64,000 nt of DNA from Polynucleobacter sp. UB-Piko-W3 (GCF_018881635.1 NZ_JACVPY010000002.1:1427717-1491716), one strand, 5' to 3'; shown: positions 36,461 to 45,365, numbered from the stretch's first letter. A program made the numbers and translations. The notes: generated from the sequence alone by a model not told the origin.

Positions 36461-36477
36461 TCAGCATAATATGCTGA
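36461..36477 (+). promoter_or_regulatory. Lrp-like operator between E2 and the lrp-type gene
   Basis: TCAGCATAATATGCTGA is a perfect palindrome (8+8 around A/T). Its core CAGCATAATATGCTG fits the E. coli Lrp consensus YAGHAWATTWTDCTR at 14 of 15 positions. It is centred about 33 bases before the Lrp start. A second, imperfect dyad AATTAT/ATAATT lies at 36436-36458. Control of both divergent units is inference. Confidence 0.6.
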
Positions 36478-36501
36478 TATAAGTATTTTTTAAGGAATTT
36501 T

Positions 36502-36966
36502 ATGAAGCTAGACCCCATAGATATCAGAATATTGAATGAACTGCAAAATGACAGTTCCCATAGCAATGTGGAGTTAGCTAAGCGGGTTCACTTATCACCT
36601 TCACCCTGTTTGATGCGGGTGAAGGCACTCAAAGATAAGGGCGTTATCCGCAACTATGTGGCACTAGCTGACCCGAAGATTTTGGGGCTTGGCTTAAATG
36701 TTTTCATCTCGATTAGCCTTAAAGAGCAATCTAAAGAGGCCTTAGCGCAATTTGAACAGCGCATCTCTGAACACGATGAAGTAATGGAGTGCTATCTCAT
36801 GACTGGTGATAGCGACTACCTGATTCGGGTGGCAGTAGCCGATATGGGTGCACTGGAAAAATTTATCCTAGAGCAACTCACGCCAATACCTGGAATTGAA
36901 AAAATTCGGTCTAGCTTTGCTTTAAAGCAAGTGCGCTATAAAACTGCTTTACCATTACCTAAGTAA
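36502..36966 (+). CDS. Lrp/AsnC-family transcriptional regulator
   Basis: A 154-residue protein with an N-terminal winged HTH (LDPIDIRILNELQNDSSHSN, LAKRVHLSPSPCLMRVKAL) and a C-terminal RAM/ligand domain (VFISISLKEQSKEAL, CYLMTGDSDYLIRVAVADM). Family members sense amino acids or 2-oxoacids. It is divergent from the lipoyl-less E2-aceE operon and is followed by an SDR gene after 49 bases. A palindrome matching the Lrp consensus stands just upstream. Confidence 0.92.
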   Translation: MKLDPIDIRILNELQNDSSHSNVELAKRVHLSPSPCLMRVKALKDKGVIRNYVALADPKILGLGLNVFISISLKEQSKEALAQFEQRISEHDEVMECYLMTGDSDYLIRVAVADMGALEKFILEQLTPIPGIEKIRSSFALKQVRYKTALPLPK

Positions 36967-37015
36967 ATATTGGGCAATATAGAAGTTATCTGAGACATTT
37001 ATTAGAAAGAAAGCA

Positions 37016-37777
37016 ATGCCACAAACAAATAATAAGGTAGCGCTCGTCACTGGAGCTGGAGTAGGTATTGGAAGAGCAGCGGCTAAGGCGCTTCTCAAAG
37101 GCGGCTATCAAGTTGTCCTCACTGGACGCAATCTAGAGAAACTAGAAAAAGCAATTATCGATATCGGCGGAAATAATGAGAACTGCCTAGCAGTTACCTG
37201 TGACGTTGGTAAACCAGAGCAAGTAAAGAAATTGTTTGCCGCCCTAAAGGAACGCTTTGGACGTATTGACGTCTTGTTTAACAATGCAGGTATTGGTGCG
37301 CCCGCGATTCCAATGGAAGACTTGACATATGAGCAGTGGATGAATGTTGTGAATTCAAATCTCTGTGGTGCCTTCTTATGCTCGCAAGAAGCTATTCGGA
37401 TGATGAAAGCACAATCTCCACAAGGCGGCAGAATTATCAATAACGGCTCAATCTCTGCGCATGCCCCAAGACCCATGTCAGCCCCCTACTCTGCTACTAA
37501 ACATGGGATTAGCGGTTTAACAAAAACGATTGCGCTAGATGGTCGTCCATTTAACATTGCCTGCGGACAAATTGATATTGGTAATGCGGCAACAGAAATG
37601 ACAGAGCGCATGGCTGCTGGAATCATGCAGGCTGATCAATCCATTAAGGTTGAACCACGCATGGATGTAGAGCACGTTGGAGAGGCAGTTCTGCATATGG
37701 CGCAGCTACCGCTAGAAAGTAATATTTTATCGATGACGATCATGGCCACCAAAATGCCTTTTGTTGGCAGAGGCTAG
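37016..37777 (+). CDS. SDR-family oxidoreductase
   Basis: A 253-residue classical short-chain dehydrogenase. The cofactor motif is [15 protein letters not shown], the NAG motif is [13 protein letters not shown], and the active site is NNGSISAH with YSATKHG (Ser, Tyr, Lys). It follows the Lrp gene and is probably co-transcribed. It resembles general 3-oxoacyl or sugar alcohol dehydrogenases; the substrate is unknown. Hydroxyacid or alcohol oxidation feeding AceE is a reasonable guess. Confidence 0.88.
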   Translation: MPQTNNKVALVTGAGVGIGRAAAKALLKGGYQVVLTGRNLEKLEKAIIDIGGNNENCLAVTCDVGKPEQVKKLFAALKERFGRIDVLFNNAGIGAPAIPMEDLTYEQWMNVVNSNLCGAFLCSQEAIRMMKAQSPQGGRIINNGSISAHAPRPMSAPYSATKHGISGLTKTIALDGRPFNIACGQIDIGNAATEMTERMAAGIMQADQSIKVEPRMDVEHVGEAVLHMAQLPLESNILSMTIMATKMPFVGRG

Positions 37778-37797
37778 TTTTAATTGATTCGGAGATA

Positions 37798-37824
37798 GAT
37801 GCTCACTCTAAACCCGTGAGCATC
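37798..37824. terminator. Bidirectional hairpin between SDR and gamma-carbonic anhydrase genes
   Basis: GATGCTCAC and GTGAGCATC form a perfect 9-bp stem around 9 bases; TTGATT and AATCAA outside it can extend the pairing. It is between two convergent genes, 20 bases after the SDR stop and just before the carbonic anhydrase stop. T-runs are short. Confidence 0.5.
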
Positions 37825-37831
37825 CAATCAA

Positions 37832-38359
37832 TTATTCAGAAATCTTTTTAAGCGTCTTGGTATAACGCTGCGCATTCTTAATATAGCGTCCAGCAATATC
37901 ATCAATACCAGCAATTTGCTCTGGGCTTAGTGTTTTGACTGCCTTAGCGGGCGAGCCAATAATCATTGAGCCCTCTGGAAACTCTTTACCCTCAGTTACT
38001 AGAGCTCCCGCACCAACCAAACAGTTTTTGCCAATCTTGGCGCCATTTAAGATCACTGCACCAATACCAATCAGACTTCCGTCACCGATACAGCAACCAT
38101 GAAGCATGACTTGATGCCCCACTGTAACGTTTTTACCAATCATGAGCGGGAAGCCAGGATCAGTATGCAGAACTGATGCATCCTGTACGTTGCTACCTTC
38201 ACCAATTTGAATAAGATCGTTATCGGCGCGGATAACGACTTTGGGCCAGATGCTCACATTTTTATGGAGCTCTACTTTGCCGATCACCTCAGCGCTCTGG
38301 GCAACCCAAGCTCCCTCAGATAACTGAGGAGCATTTCCGTCTAGTTCAAATATAGCCAT
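37832..38359 (-). CDS. Gamma-carbonic anhydrase family protein (YrdA/PaaY-like)
   Basis: A 175-residue left-handed beta-helix protein of hexapeptide repeats. Zinc ligand histidines are visible in [17 protein letters not shown], as in YrdA, CaiE and PaaY. Strands run from [10 protein letters not shown] to [11 protein letters not shown] with a C-terminal helix. It may hydrate CO2 or act as a thioesterase; activity is uncertain in this subgroup. It stands alone on the minus strand between the accessory cluster and amt. Confidence 0.85.
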   Translation of the reverse strand: MAIFELDGNAPQLSEGAWVAQSAEVIGKVELHKNVSIWPKVVIRADNDLIQIGEGSNVQDASVLHTDPGFPLMIGKNVTVGHQVMLHGCCIGDGSLIGIGAVILNGAKIGKNCLVGAGALVTEGKEFPEGSMIIGSPAKAVKTLSPEQIAGIDDIAGRYIKNAQRYTKTLKKISE

Positions 38360-38403
38360 GACTCATTATAGGTATGAAACAGGCTATATAGAAAGACTGA
38401 AAA

Positions 38404-39606
38404 CTACCAGTTAGGCTCACGATCTGGAGTAGAAGAAATACGGTGCACACTTAAGTCGGCGCCCTCATACTCCTCCTCTTGAGACATCCGAATACCGAGT
38501 ACTGCCTTCAGTGTTCCGTAGACTATAAATCCACCAATTAAGGCGATGCCCACGCCAAGCGCACTACCAATCAACTGGCCCGTAAAGGTGACGCCACCAA
38601 TCCCGCCGAGCGCTTTCGTTCCAAAAATACCGGCAGCCAATCCACCCCAGAGTCCACACAGGCCATGCAGCGGCCAAACGCCCAGAACATCATCGATTTT
38701 CCAGCGGTTTTGGACCAAGGTAAACATATAAACAAACAATGCACCCGCCACTACGCCAACAAATAATGCGCCGATCGGATGCATCAAATCAGATCCTGCA
38801 CAAACAGCAACTAAACCTGCAAGAGGGCCGTTATATACAAAACCCGGATCGTTGCGACCAACCACCCAGGCTGCGAGCGTGCCGCCGACCATCGCCATCA
38901 ATGAATTCATTGCGACTAAGCCGCTGATCTTATCAATCGTCTGTGCACTCATCACATTAAAACCAAACCAACCTACCGCAAGAATCCATGCACCTAAAGC
39001 AAGAAACGGAATGCTTGAAGGTGGATGCGCAGAAATCTGACCCTCTTTGGTATAGCGCCCACGACGAGCCCCCAAAAGAATCACTGCTGGCAAAGCAATC
39101 CAACCGCCTACTGCATGAACTACTACTGAGCCAGCAAAATCATGAAATTCTTCGCCAGTCAAACCTTTGATCCACGCCTGAATACCATAGTGCTGATTCC
39201 ATGCGATACCTTCAAAGAAAGGATAAATAAAACCCACCAACACAAATGTTGCAATGAGTTGTGGATTGAATTTAGCGCGCTCCGCAATGCCACCAGAAAC
39301 AATTGCAGGAATAGCGGCGGCAAAAGTAAGTAAGAAGAAAAACTTCACTAACTCATAGCCATTTTTCTCAGCCAGCAATTCTGCGCCGGAGAAAAAGCTC
39401 ACGCCATAAGCAATGCTATATCCAATGAAAAAATAGGCAATGGTTGAAACTGCAAAGTCCACCAAGATTTTGACCAAGGCATTGACTTGGTTCTTTTTAC
39501 GAACAGTGCCTAGTTCAAGGAAAGCAAAACCAGCATGCATGGCCAGAACCATGACTGCACCGAGCAAAATGAATAAAGCATCACTACCTGTTTTTAAAAT
39601 TTCCAC
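38404..39606 (-). CDS. amt: Ammonium transporter Amt
   Basis: A 400-residue channel with about 11 helices. I set the start at GTG 39604-39606, with an AAAGGAGA ribosome site 6 bases ahead; an extension to 39657 lacks family likeness. Amt marks are MHAGFAFLELGTVRKKNQVN, FAGSVVVHAVGGW with the pore histidine, and DVLGVWPLHGLCG with the second. GlnK is not adjacent, so PII control would come from elsewhere. The C-terminal regulatory tail ends in DREPNW. NtrC-type sites upstream suggest nitrogen control. Confidence 0.92.
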   Translation of the reverse strand: MEILKTGSDALFILLGAVMVLAMHAGFAFLELGTVRKKNQVNALVKILVDFAVSTIAYFFIGYSIAYGVSFFSGAELLAEKNGYELVKFFFLLTFAAAIPAIVSGGIAERAKFNPQLIATFVLVGFIYPFFEGIAWNQHYGIQAWIKGLTGEEFHDFAGSVVVHAVGGWIALPAVILLGARRGRYTKEGQISAHPPSSIPFLALGAWILAVGWFGFNVMSAQTIDKISGLVAMNSLMAMVGGTLAAWVVGRNDPGFVYNGPLAGLVAVCAGSDLMHPIGALFVGVVAGALFVYMFTLVQNRWKIDDVLGVWPLHGLCGLWGGLAAGIFGTKALGGIGGVTFTGQLIGSALGVGIALIGGFIVYGTLKAVLGIRMSQEEEYEGADLSVHRISSTPDREPNW

Positions 39607-39661
39607 GAAATTTCTCCTTTGATTTTTTGCATCATTATGGGGAAAAGATAATTCCAAATCA

Positions 39662-39686
39662 GTGCAGAATGCACCTCTTTAGTGCG
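39662..39686 (-). promoter_or_regulatory. NtrC-like enhancer upstream of amt
   Basis: On the minus strand CGCACTAAAGAGGTGCA (39670-39686) matches the GCAC-N7-GTGC core of NtrC sites and 14 of 17 bases of the enteric consensus. GTGCAGAATGCAC (39662-39674) adds a second TGCAC dyad. They lie about 60-80 bases before the GTG. A full sigma-54 -24/-12 element was not found; TTGGAATTATCTTTTCC is only a partial match. Confidence 0.5.
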
Positions 39687-39742
39687 CTAATAGGTCAAAT
39701 ATATGGTTTATGATGGAATTTCATATACCTTAGGGGAAGCCC

Positions 39743-40105
39743 ATGAAGAAATTCCTTATTATTTCGGCAGCTTTTGCAGCATTCTCTGCCCCAGCTCAGG
39801 CTCAAGAAACCATCAAAGTACTGAGCACCCAAGAATTAGTCAATGTTTGCAAACTCCCCGCAAGTCCAGAATCTCGCAGTTTTTGTATTGGATTTACGAC
39901 TGCCGTATATGAAACCTATTTAGCAACACGACACCCACAACGTGCCAAACCCTTTATTTGCGTTAAGCAACCTGCTCCTGCGCGCGATGAAGTGATCGGT
40001 GATTTTGTAAAGTTTGCACAATCGAATCAACAAGCAGCTGACAAACCAGCTTCAGGTGTGTTTTTAGGCTTTATGGCCACACGCTTTCCTTGCGCCAGTA
40101 AATAA
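39743..40105 (+). CDS. Rap1a/Tai-like small secreted protein
   Basis: A 120-residue protein with a signal peptide (KKFLIISAAFAAFSAPAQAQ). The mature part shows the Rap1a/Tai pattern: ELVNVCKLPA, FCIGFTTAVYETYL, PFICVKQ, and the ending GVFLGFMATRFPCA, with four cysteines. Some relatives are immunity proteins for type VI amidase effectors, but most orphan copies have no effector next to them, and none is visible here. Function is open. Confidence 0.7.
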   Translation: MKKFLIISAAFAAFSAPAQAQETIKVLSTQELVNVCKLPASPESRSFCIGFTTAVYETYLATRHPQRAKPFICVKQPAPARDEVIGDFVKFAQSNQQAADKPASGVFLGFMATRFPCASK

Positions 40106-40152
40106 TTCACACAACTTAGCAAACTCAAAATCTATTTAAAGGATCAGTTGAT

Positions 40153-40440
40153 ATGAAAAAAATTATCGCGATTTCGGTAGCAACGCTTGTGATTGTTGGC
40201 TGCTCAAATATGAGCAATACAGAGCAACGCACACTTTCAGGCGCAAGCATCGGCGCAGCTGCTGGTGCAGTCGGTACTGCTATTTTCCACGGCAATCCTA
40301 TTTGGGGTGCAGTTGGCGGCGCAGCTGTTGGCGCAGCCTCTGGTTATGTATACGATGCTTATAAGAAAGAGCAAGCATCAGAATATAACTCCGGCTACAA
40401 GGCAGGAAAAAATAATCAGCCGGCAAAAGCACCAAACTAA
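40153..40440 (+). CDS. Glycine-zipper lipoprotein
   Basis: A 95-residue lipoprotein: signal core IAISVATLVIV, lipobox VIVGC with Cys17. The mature part has the glycine zipper SGASIGAAAGAVGTAIF and AVGGAAVGAASGYVYDA, as in OsmB and YMGG-type proteins. Those insert in or bind the outer membrane and are often stress-induced. It follows the Rap1a-like gene by 47 bases and is closed by a clear terminator. Confidence 0.8.
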   Translation: MKKIIAISVATLVIVGCSNMSNTEQRTLSGASIGAAAGAVGTAIFHGNPIWGAVGGAAVGAASGYVYDAYKKEQASEYNSGYKAGKNNQPAKAPN

Positions 40441-40462
40441 TTCTAGTCTTAGTGCAGCAAAC

Positions 40463-40500
40463 AACCCAGCTTATATTAATTTACTAGCTGGGTTTTTATT
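40463..40500 (+). terminator. Terminator after the glycine-zipper lipoprotein gene
   Basis: AACCCAGCT and AGCTGGGTT form a 9-bp perfect stem with a 14-base loop followed by TTTATTT. It overlaps the 3' end of the convergent OsmC gene, so it may serve that gene too. Confidence 0.8.
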
Positions 40501-40868
40501 TGGATCTGTCCCGCTAAAGCTTTATGTATAGGGCACTTATTGGCAATCTCTATCAAGCGATCTTTTTCTTCTGCGCTTAAATTACCAATCAACTGAATAT
40601 CGCGTGTAAATTTTTCGACATCATCTACCCGCTCAATATCGACAATCACGATAGCATTCTCTAGACTCATTGCTTTACGACTGGCATACATCTTTAAGGT
40701 CATACTTGTACAAGCCGCTAAAGCAGCGCCTAGATATTCATGTGGACTAGGCCCAGTTCCACCACCACCCTTACTAACTTCTGCATCAGATAAAAAATGT
40801 AAATCGCCCGTACTTAACTTTTGCTGGAGTGGACCTTCGCCAAACTGTGACTCTACTTTTCTCATCAT
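40476..40868 (-). CDS. OsmC family protein
   Basis: A 130-residue OsmC/Ohr fold protein. Segments are GGTGPSPHEYLGAALAACTSM with the peroxidatic-type cysteine, DVEKFTRDIQLIGNLS and the second cysteine in NKCPIHKALAG. It probably reduces organic peroxides with thiols, of the YhfA-like branch. It is followed on the minus strand by the terminator it shares, and preceded by the rhodanese gene 27 bases upstream; both handle thiol/sulfur chemistry. Confidence 0.87.
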   Translation of the reverse strand: MMRKVESQFGEGPLQQKLSTGDLHFLSDAEVSKGGGGTGPSPHEYLGAALAACTSMTLKMYASRKAMSLENAIVIVDIERVDDVEKFTRDIQLIGNLSAEEKDRLIEIANKCPIHKALAGQIQIKTQLVN

Positions 40869-40895
40869 GACCTCAATTAAAATAAATAATGCTAC

Positions 40896-41297
40896 TTAGG
40901 GCTTACTTGCTTTATCGACTGTGGGTAGCTGAGCTTTTTTCCAGGCACTAAACCCACCCTCTAGATGAGATACATTGGGCACCCCCATTCTTTGCAGTGT
41001 CTCAGTCGCCAAGGCAGAACGCCAAGCAGAAGCACAATAAAGAACTAAACGCTTACCTTCGCCAAAAATCGGCTTGTAATAAGGACTCTCAGGGTCAACC
41101 CAAAATTCCAACATCCCTCTGGGAGCATGCATTGCATTTGGAATCATACCTTCGCGCTCTAATTCTCGAACATCACGAATATCAACAAAAACAGTATTAG
41201 AGTCGCCCAGCAAGTCTTGCGCCTTTGCTAGCGGAACAGTTTCAATTTGGGTCATTGCGCTGGCAATGAGCTCTTTATAGCCAATCTTTAATTTCAC
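40896..41297 (-). CDS. Rhodanese-like domain protein
   Basis: A 133-residue single rhodanese domain. The start is best at GTG 41295-41297, 5 bases after AGGGGG; a TTG one codon earlier and an ATG at 41255 are alternatives. Motifs are VFVDIRDVRELEREGMIPNA and the active loop LYCASAWRSALA, with Cys as the persulfide carrier. The A-W-R-S loop differs from the common CxxGxRS form. It probably transfers sulfane sulfur. It is upstream of the OsmC gene in the same orientation. Confidence 0.83.
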   Translation of the reverse strand: MKLKIGYKELIASAMTQIETVPLAKAQDLLGDSNTVFVDIRDVRELEREGMIPNAMHAPRGMLEFWVDPESPYYKPIFGEGKRLVLYCASAWRSALATETLQRMGVPNVSHLEGGFSAWKKAQLPTVDKASKP

Positions 41298-41355
41298 CAA
41301 AACCCCCTAAAGTGACAATGTCTTAGAGTATTCAATCACCTGCTACCATCCTGCT

Positions 41356-42618
41356 ATGAACTTTACCCCTACAGAACTTGGCGCCAGTATTATTTTTGCC
41401 ATTGCAGTTTTACATACTTTTTGCACTGCCTACTTTGAGACTCTAGCCAAAAACTCAAGGAGCCATTCTGGCCTTTGGCACCTCCTGGGCGAAGTTGAAA
41501 TTGTTTTTGGCTTTTGGGCAGCTATCCTAATCATCTTCATTTGTTTTATTGATGATTTAGATACTGCCAGAGCTTTTTTAGCAAAGCGTAACTTTACAGA
41601 GCCTTTATTCGTATTTGCCATCATGATTGTGGCGGGCAGCAAGCCAATTCTATTTATCTCTACTGAAGTTTTGTATCTGCTGGCGAAAGGGCTCCAGCTC
41701 ATTTTGCGCATTAGAAGTGCGCCTTCTTTATATTTCTTGACACTATCAATCACGCCATTGTTAGGATCTCTTATTACAGAGCCTGCAGCCATGACATTGG
41801 CTGCATTTTTACTGCGTGATTCAGTCTATCGACACCAGTGCTCAAAAGCATTGCTATTTGGAACGCTGGGCGTACTCTTTGTCAACGTCTCCATTGGCGG
41901 TACCTTAACCAACTTCGCTGCACCTCCAGTTCTCATGGTTGCTTCAACCTGGGGTTGGAGCTCAGCGTTCATGTTTACCAATTTCGGCATTGAATCCTGC
42001 ATTGCCATTTTTATTAATGCACTTGGAGTAACACTGCTATTTCATCGTCAGCTGATTGAGCCAAACAGCAGTACCAAGCAAGTCAAAATACCACTTGCAG
42101 TGATCTTGATGCATTTACTATTCTTGCTTGGCGTTGTGGTGTTTGCTCATGACCCTGTGATCTTTATGTGGATACTACTGTTCTTTATTGGCTACACCAC
42201 TGCATATCCTAAACATCAAAATCCGCTGATTCTGAAAGAGGCATTATTGGTTGGCTTCTTCTTGGCCGGTTTAGTGGTTTTAGGAGCATTGCAAGGATGG
42301 TGGCTGCAACCGATTCTTGAAAAGATGAGTCCCACTGCAGTCTTTTATGGCAGTCTTGCACTAACAGCGATCACAGATAATGCAGCGCTGACTTATTTGG
42401 GATCCTTGGTCACAGATACTTCCTTAGAGTTCAAGCTGGCTTTAGTGGGCGGAGCGGTTGCTGGCGGTGGATTGACTGTCATCGCTAATGCACCCAACCC
42501 AGCAGGAATTGCCATCTTGCGGCAACACTTTCCAAATGGGGCTGTGTCAGCCCTCTATCTCCTAATAGCAGCACTTCCACCCACAGTAGTAGCAATTTTG
42601 GCTTATCGACTCATATAG
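41356..42618 (+). CDS. Putative Na+/H+ antiporter (Na_H_antiport_3 family)
   Basis: A 420-residue membrane protein with about ten to twelve helices. Its pattern (HTFCTAYFETLAKNSRSHSG, HLLGEVEIVFGFWA, VNVSIGGTLTNFAAPPVLMV, ALTAITDNAALTYLGSLV, and IANAPNPAGIAIL) matches a family of putative sodium/proton antiporters (PF07399) related to the ion transporter superfamily. TNFAAPP and TDNAALT suggest the paired ion-binding sites. It is single, between the divergent rhodanese gene and miaB. Confidence 0.78.
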   Translation: MNFTPTELGASIIFAIAVLHTFCTAYFETLAKNSRSHSGLWHLLGEVEIVFGFWAAILIIFICFIDDLDTARAFLAKRNFTEPLFVFAIMIVAGSKPILFISTEVLYLLAKGLQLILRIRSAPSLYFLTLSITPLLGSLITEPAAMTLAAFLLRDSVYRHQCSKALLFGTLGVLFVNVSIGGTLTNFAAPPVLMVASTWGWSSAFMFTNFGIESCIAIFINALGVTLLFHRQLIEPNSSTKQVKIPLAVILMHLLFLLGVVVFAHDPVIFMWILLFFIGYTTAYPKHQNPLILKEALLVGFFLAGLVVLGALQGWWLQPILEKMSPTAVFYGSLALTAITDNAALTYLGSLVTDTSLEFKLALVGGAVAGGGLTVIANAPNPAGIAILRQHFPNGAVSALYLLIAALPPTVVAILAYRLI

Positions 42619-42666
42619 ACGGTAAAATCTGAGCTTCGCCCCCAGTTATAAACCTGAGAACGGCAT

Positions 42667-44013
42667 ATGAAAAAGCTCTATATCAAAACTTTTGGCTGTC
42701 AAATGAACGAGTATGACTCGGGTAAGATGGCCGACCTGCTACATGCCGAAGAAGGCATGGTCATGACCAATACCCCAGAAGATGCAGATGTCGTTCTTCT
42801 CAATACTTGCTCCATTCGAGAAAAAGCCGAAGATAAAGTCTTCTCCGACCTAGGACGTTTGCGTGAGCTTAAGAAAACTAAACCTCATTTATTAATTGGT
42901 GTTGGTGGTTGTGTAGCAAGCCAAGAGGGTCAGCAAATTGTCAGTCGTGCGCCCTATGTTGACGTAGTCTTTGGGCCGCAAACATTACATCGCTTACCTG
43001 ACCTGCTTGCGCAACGTCGCAATACTGGCATCTCACAAGTAGACATTTCTTTTCCTGAAATTGAAAAGTTTGATCATCTTCCTGCATCGCGCCAAACTCG
43101 AGGATCTGCCTATGTCTCTATTATGGAAGGATGCTCCAAGTACTGTAGCTACTGCGTAGTTCCTTATACACGCGGGGAAGAAGTATCAAGACCATTTGAT
43201 GATGTTCTTACCGAGGTTGCAGGACTTGCCAGCAAAGGTGTTAAAGAAATTGTTTTACTTGGTCAAAACGTTAATGCCTATCTTGGCAAAATGGGTGGCA
43301 CAGATGAGATCGCCGACTTTGCTTTACTGATTGAATACATTGCTGATATTCCTGGGGTTGAGCGTATTCGCTTTACCACTAGCCACCCTAAAGAATTCAC
43401 GCAACGCCTGATCGATGTGTATGCCAAAGTTCCTAAGCTGGTGAGTCACTTGCATCTACCAGTTCAACATGGGGCTGACTCAATGCTATCGGCCATGAAA
43501 CGGGGCTATACCGCATTGGAATATAAAAGCATCATTCGCAAAATGCGAGCCGTACGACCTGATTTGACCTTATCAAGCGATTTTATTGTAGGTTTTCCTG
43601 GTGAGACTGAGGCAGACTTTGAAAAGCTCTTGAAGATGGTTCGCGAGCTTGAGTTCGACAATAGTTTTTGCTTTATCTTTAGTCCGCGTCCAGGAACACC
43701 AGCCGCCAATCTCACTGATGAAACTCCATACGAAACAAAACTAAAGCGCTTACAAACGCTGTTAGCACTTGTTGAGGGACAAGCAAATCAAATCAGTCAA
43801 AAAATGCTGGGCAATACCGAGAGGGTGTTGATTGAAGGTCTAGCAAAGGATGGTATCAACTTACAAGGTCGCGCCGAGAATAATCGCGTTGTGCATTTCA
43901 TAACACCCGACCAAGCAATTGAATCGCTGATCGGACAGATGGTTGATATTCGCATTACTGAAGTACTAAATTACACCTTAAGAGGCGAATTAGTCAAAGC
44001 CCATGCTCACTAA
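42667..44013 (+). CDS. miaB: tRNA-2-methylthio-N6-dimethylallyladenosine synthase MiaB
   Basis: A 448-residue radical-SAM methylthiotransferase that modifies A37 of tRNAs reading UNN codons. It has the N-terminal UPF0004 domain with its cysteines ([29 protein letters not shown]), the radical-SAM [15 protein letters not shown], and a TRAM domain ([17 protein letters not shown]). All six cluster cysteines are present. Its last 11 bases overlap ybeY. Confidence 0.97.
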   Translation: MKKLYIKTFGCQMNEYDSGKMADLLHAEEGMVMTNTPEDADVVLLNTCSIREKAEDKVFSDLGRLRELKKTKPHLLIGVGGCVASQEGQQIVSRAPYVDVVFGPQTLHRLPDLLAQRRNTGISQVDISFPEIEKFDHLPASRQTRGSAYVSIMEGCSKYCSYCVVPYTRGEEVSRPFDDVLTEVAGLASKGVKEIVLLGQNVNAYLGKMGGTDEIADFALLIEYIADIPGVERIRFTTSHPKEFTQRLIDVYAKVPKLVSHLHLPVQHGADSMLSAMKRGYTALEYKSIIRKMRAVRPDLTLSSDFIVGFPGETEADFEKLLKMVRELEFDNSFCFIFSPRPGTPAANLTDETPYETKLKRLQTLLALVEGQANQISQKMLGNTERVLIEGLAKDGINLQGRAENNRVVHFITPDQAIESLIGQMVDIRITEVLNYTLRGELVKAHAH

Positions 44014-44461
44014 ACTCACCATTGATCTTCAGTATGCAAGCCCAGCTATTGAGGCTGCTATATCTAAGGCTGCCTCTGCTACTTTAATCAAAAAGTGGGT
44101 GAAGGCCACAACAGACCATGGCGGCTTATTAACATTGCGTTTTGTGAATGCTGCCGAAGGAAAAAAAATGAATCTCGCATTTCGCAAAAAAGATTACGCA
44201 AGCAATGTCCTCACTTTCCCGTATGAGCTTTCTAAAAATAGTTTGTCTGCAGACATTATTTTTTGCCTACCCATTATTCAAAAAGAAGCGAAAGAACAGA
44301 ATAAGTCTCTGAAAGCTCATTTGGCTCACTTGATCGTTCACGGCTGCCTCCATGCTCAAGCATATGACCATGAGATTAAAAAGGCAGCCGAAAAGATGGA
44401 GGCTCTTGAAGTCAAAATATTGCATCAACTAGGCTTTACCAACCCCTATCTAGACCAATAA
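44003..44461 (+). CDS. ybeY: Endoribonuclease YbeY
   Basis: A 152-residue zinc protein needed for 16S rRNA maturation and ribosome quality control. The signature [15 protein letters not shown] carries the H-x3-H-x5-H zinc ligands, and the [16 protein letters not shown] block is standard. The usual HLxGYDH is HAQAYDH here: the glycine is replaced by alanine. It overlaps the miaB end by 11 bases; phoH/ybeZ, which normally stands between them, is missing. Confidence 0.93.
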   Translation: MLTKLTIDLQYASPAIEAAISKAASATLIKKWVKATTDHGGLLTLRFVNAAEGKKMNLAFRKKDYASNVLTFPYELSKNSLSADIIFCLPIIQKEAKEQNKSLKAHLAHLIVHGCLHAQAYDHEIKKAAEKMEALEVKILHQLGFTNPYLDQ

Positions 44462-44517
44462 TTCATGATCTGATACAGATTCATTGATTTAACCTATTTC
44501 TACGCTATTCTTGCTAC

Positions 44518-45357
44518 ATGCCCGACCCCAATAAATCCCTCTTAGATCGCTTAGCTGCTTTTTTATCACCATTGCCAACCAAGCCTAGTGAGCGACGCCA
44601 AGAGTTAATCGCTACACTACGTGAAGCACAAACTGAAGGTCTCATTGATGCTGATGCACTCTCGATGATTGAGGGTGTGTTTCAGGTTGGTCAACTCTGT
44701 GCCCGCGATATCTTAGTGCCTCGCGCTCAAATTGATTGGATCGATATCAACTTACCTCTTGGTGATTTGATTAAAACTGTTATTGAAGCAGCGCACTCCC
44801 GCTTTCCAGTATTTGAGGGCAGTCGTGATAACGTGATTGGCATTCTGTTAGCTAAAGATTTACTAAGGCACGCAACAGAAAAAGATTTTCAAGTACGTGA
44901 CTGGCTTCGTCCAGCGGTCTTTATTCCTGAATCAAAGCGCTTGAGCGTTCTTTTGCGTGACTTCAAAGATAACCGCAATCATTTAGCGGTTGTAGTCGAT
45001 GAATATAGTGGTATAGCCGGCATTATCACTATCGAGGATGTGCTTGAACAAATCGTTGGTGATATTGAGGATGAGCACGATATCGATGAAGAGGCTGACA
45101 ATATTATCTATTTAGATAACGGTGATATTCGAGTAAAAGGCATTACCGAACTCGAGCAGTTGAATGAAGCACTCGGCACTGAATTTGCAGTGGAAGATAT
45201 TGAAACTGTAGCGGGTCTTGTGGTTCAGCATCTGGGCCGCGTTCCAAAAATTGGTGAGCTGATTGCAATGGATGGTGTTGAGTTTGAAGTACTACGTGCC
45301 GACCCAAGACAAGTTCATATCTTGCTGGCACGTCAAATACCAAAAACCGTAGACTGA
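44518..45357 (+). CDS. corC: CorC-type CBS-domain protein
   Basis: A 279-residue soluble protein with a pair of CBS domains (QLCARDILVPRAQIDWI, HSRFPVFEGSRDNVIGILLAKDLL, FKDNRNHLAVVVDEYSGIAGIITIEDV in shorter parts) and the C-terminal CorC_HlyC domain. It lacks the DUF21 membrane part, so it is the CorC form linked to magnesium/cobalt efflux and envelope integrity. It stands between ybeY and lnt, the conserved order of Gram-negative bacteria. Confidence 0.94.
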   Translation: MPDPNKSLLDRLAAFLSPLPTKPSERRQELIATLREAQTEGLIDADALSMIEGVFQVGQLCARDILVPRAQIDWIDINLPLGDLIKTVIEAAHSRFPVFEGSRDNVIGILLAKDLLRHATEKDFQVRDWLRPAVFIPESKRLSVLLRDFKDNRNHLAVVVDEYSGIAGIITIEDVLEQIVGDIEDEHDIDEEADNIIYLDNGDIRVKGITELEQLNEALGTEFAVEDIETVAGLVVQHLGRVPKIGELIAMDGVEFEVLRADPRQVHILLARQIPKTVD

Positions 45358-45365
45358 GAATCACC

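Noticed and set aside
36367-36501. A hidden or frameshifted lipoyl domain before the short E2
   Set aside because: The gap is only 135 bases, shorter than a lipoyl domain, and has in-frame stops (TAG and TAA); no DKA-type motif was found.
39607-39657. Upstream start for amt giving MELSFPHND
   Set aside because: A GTG at 39606 has an excellent AAAGGAGA site, and the extra 17 residues do not resemble Amt.
39743-40105. Type VI immunity gene with a neighbouring effector
   Set aside because: The Rap1a/Tai-like protein has no amidase, Rhs or VgrG gene near it, so an immunity role is not supported.
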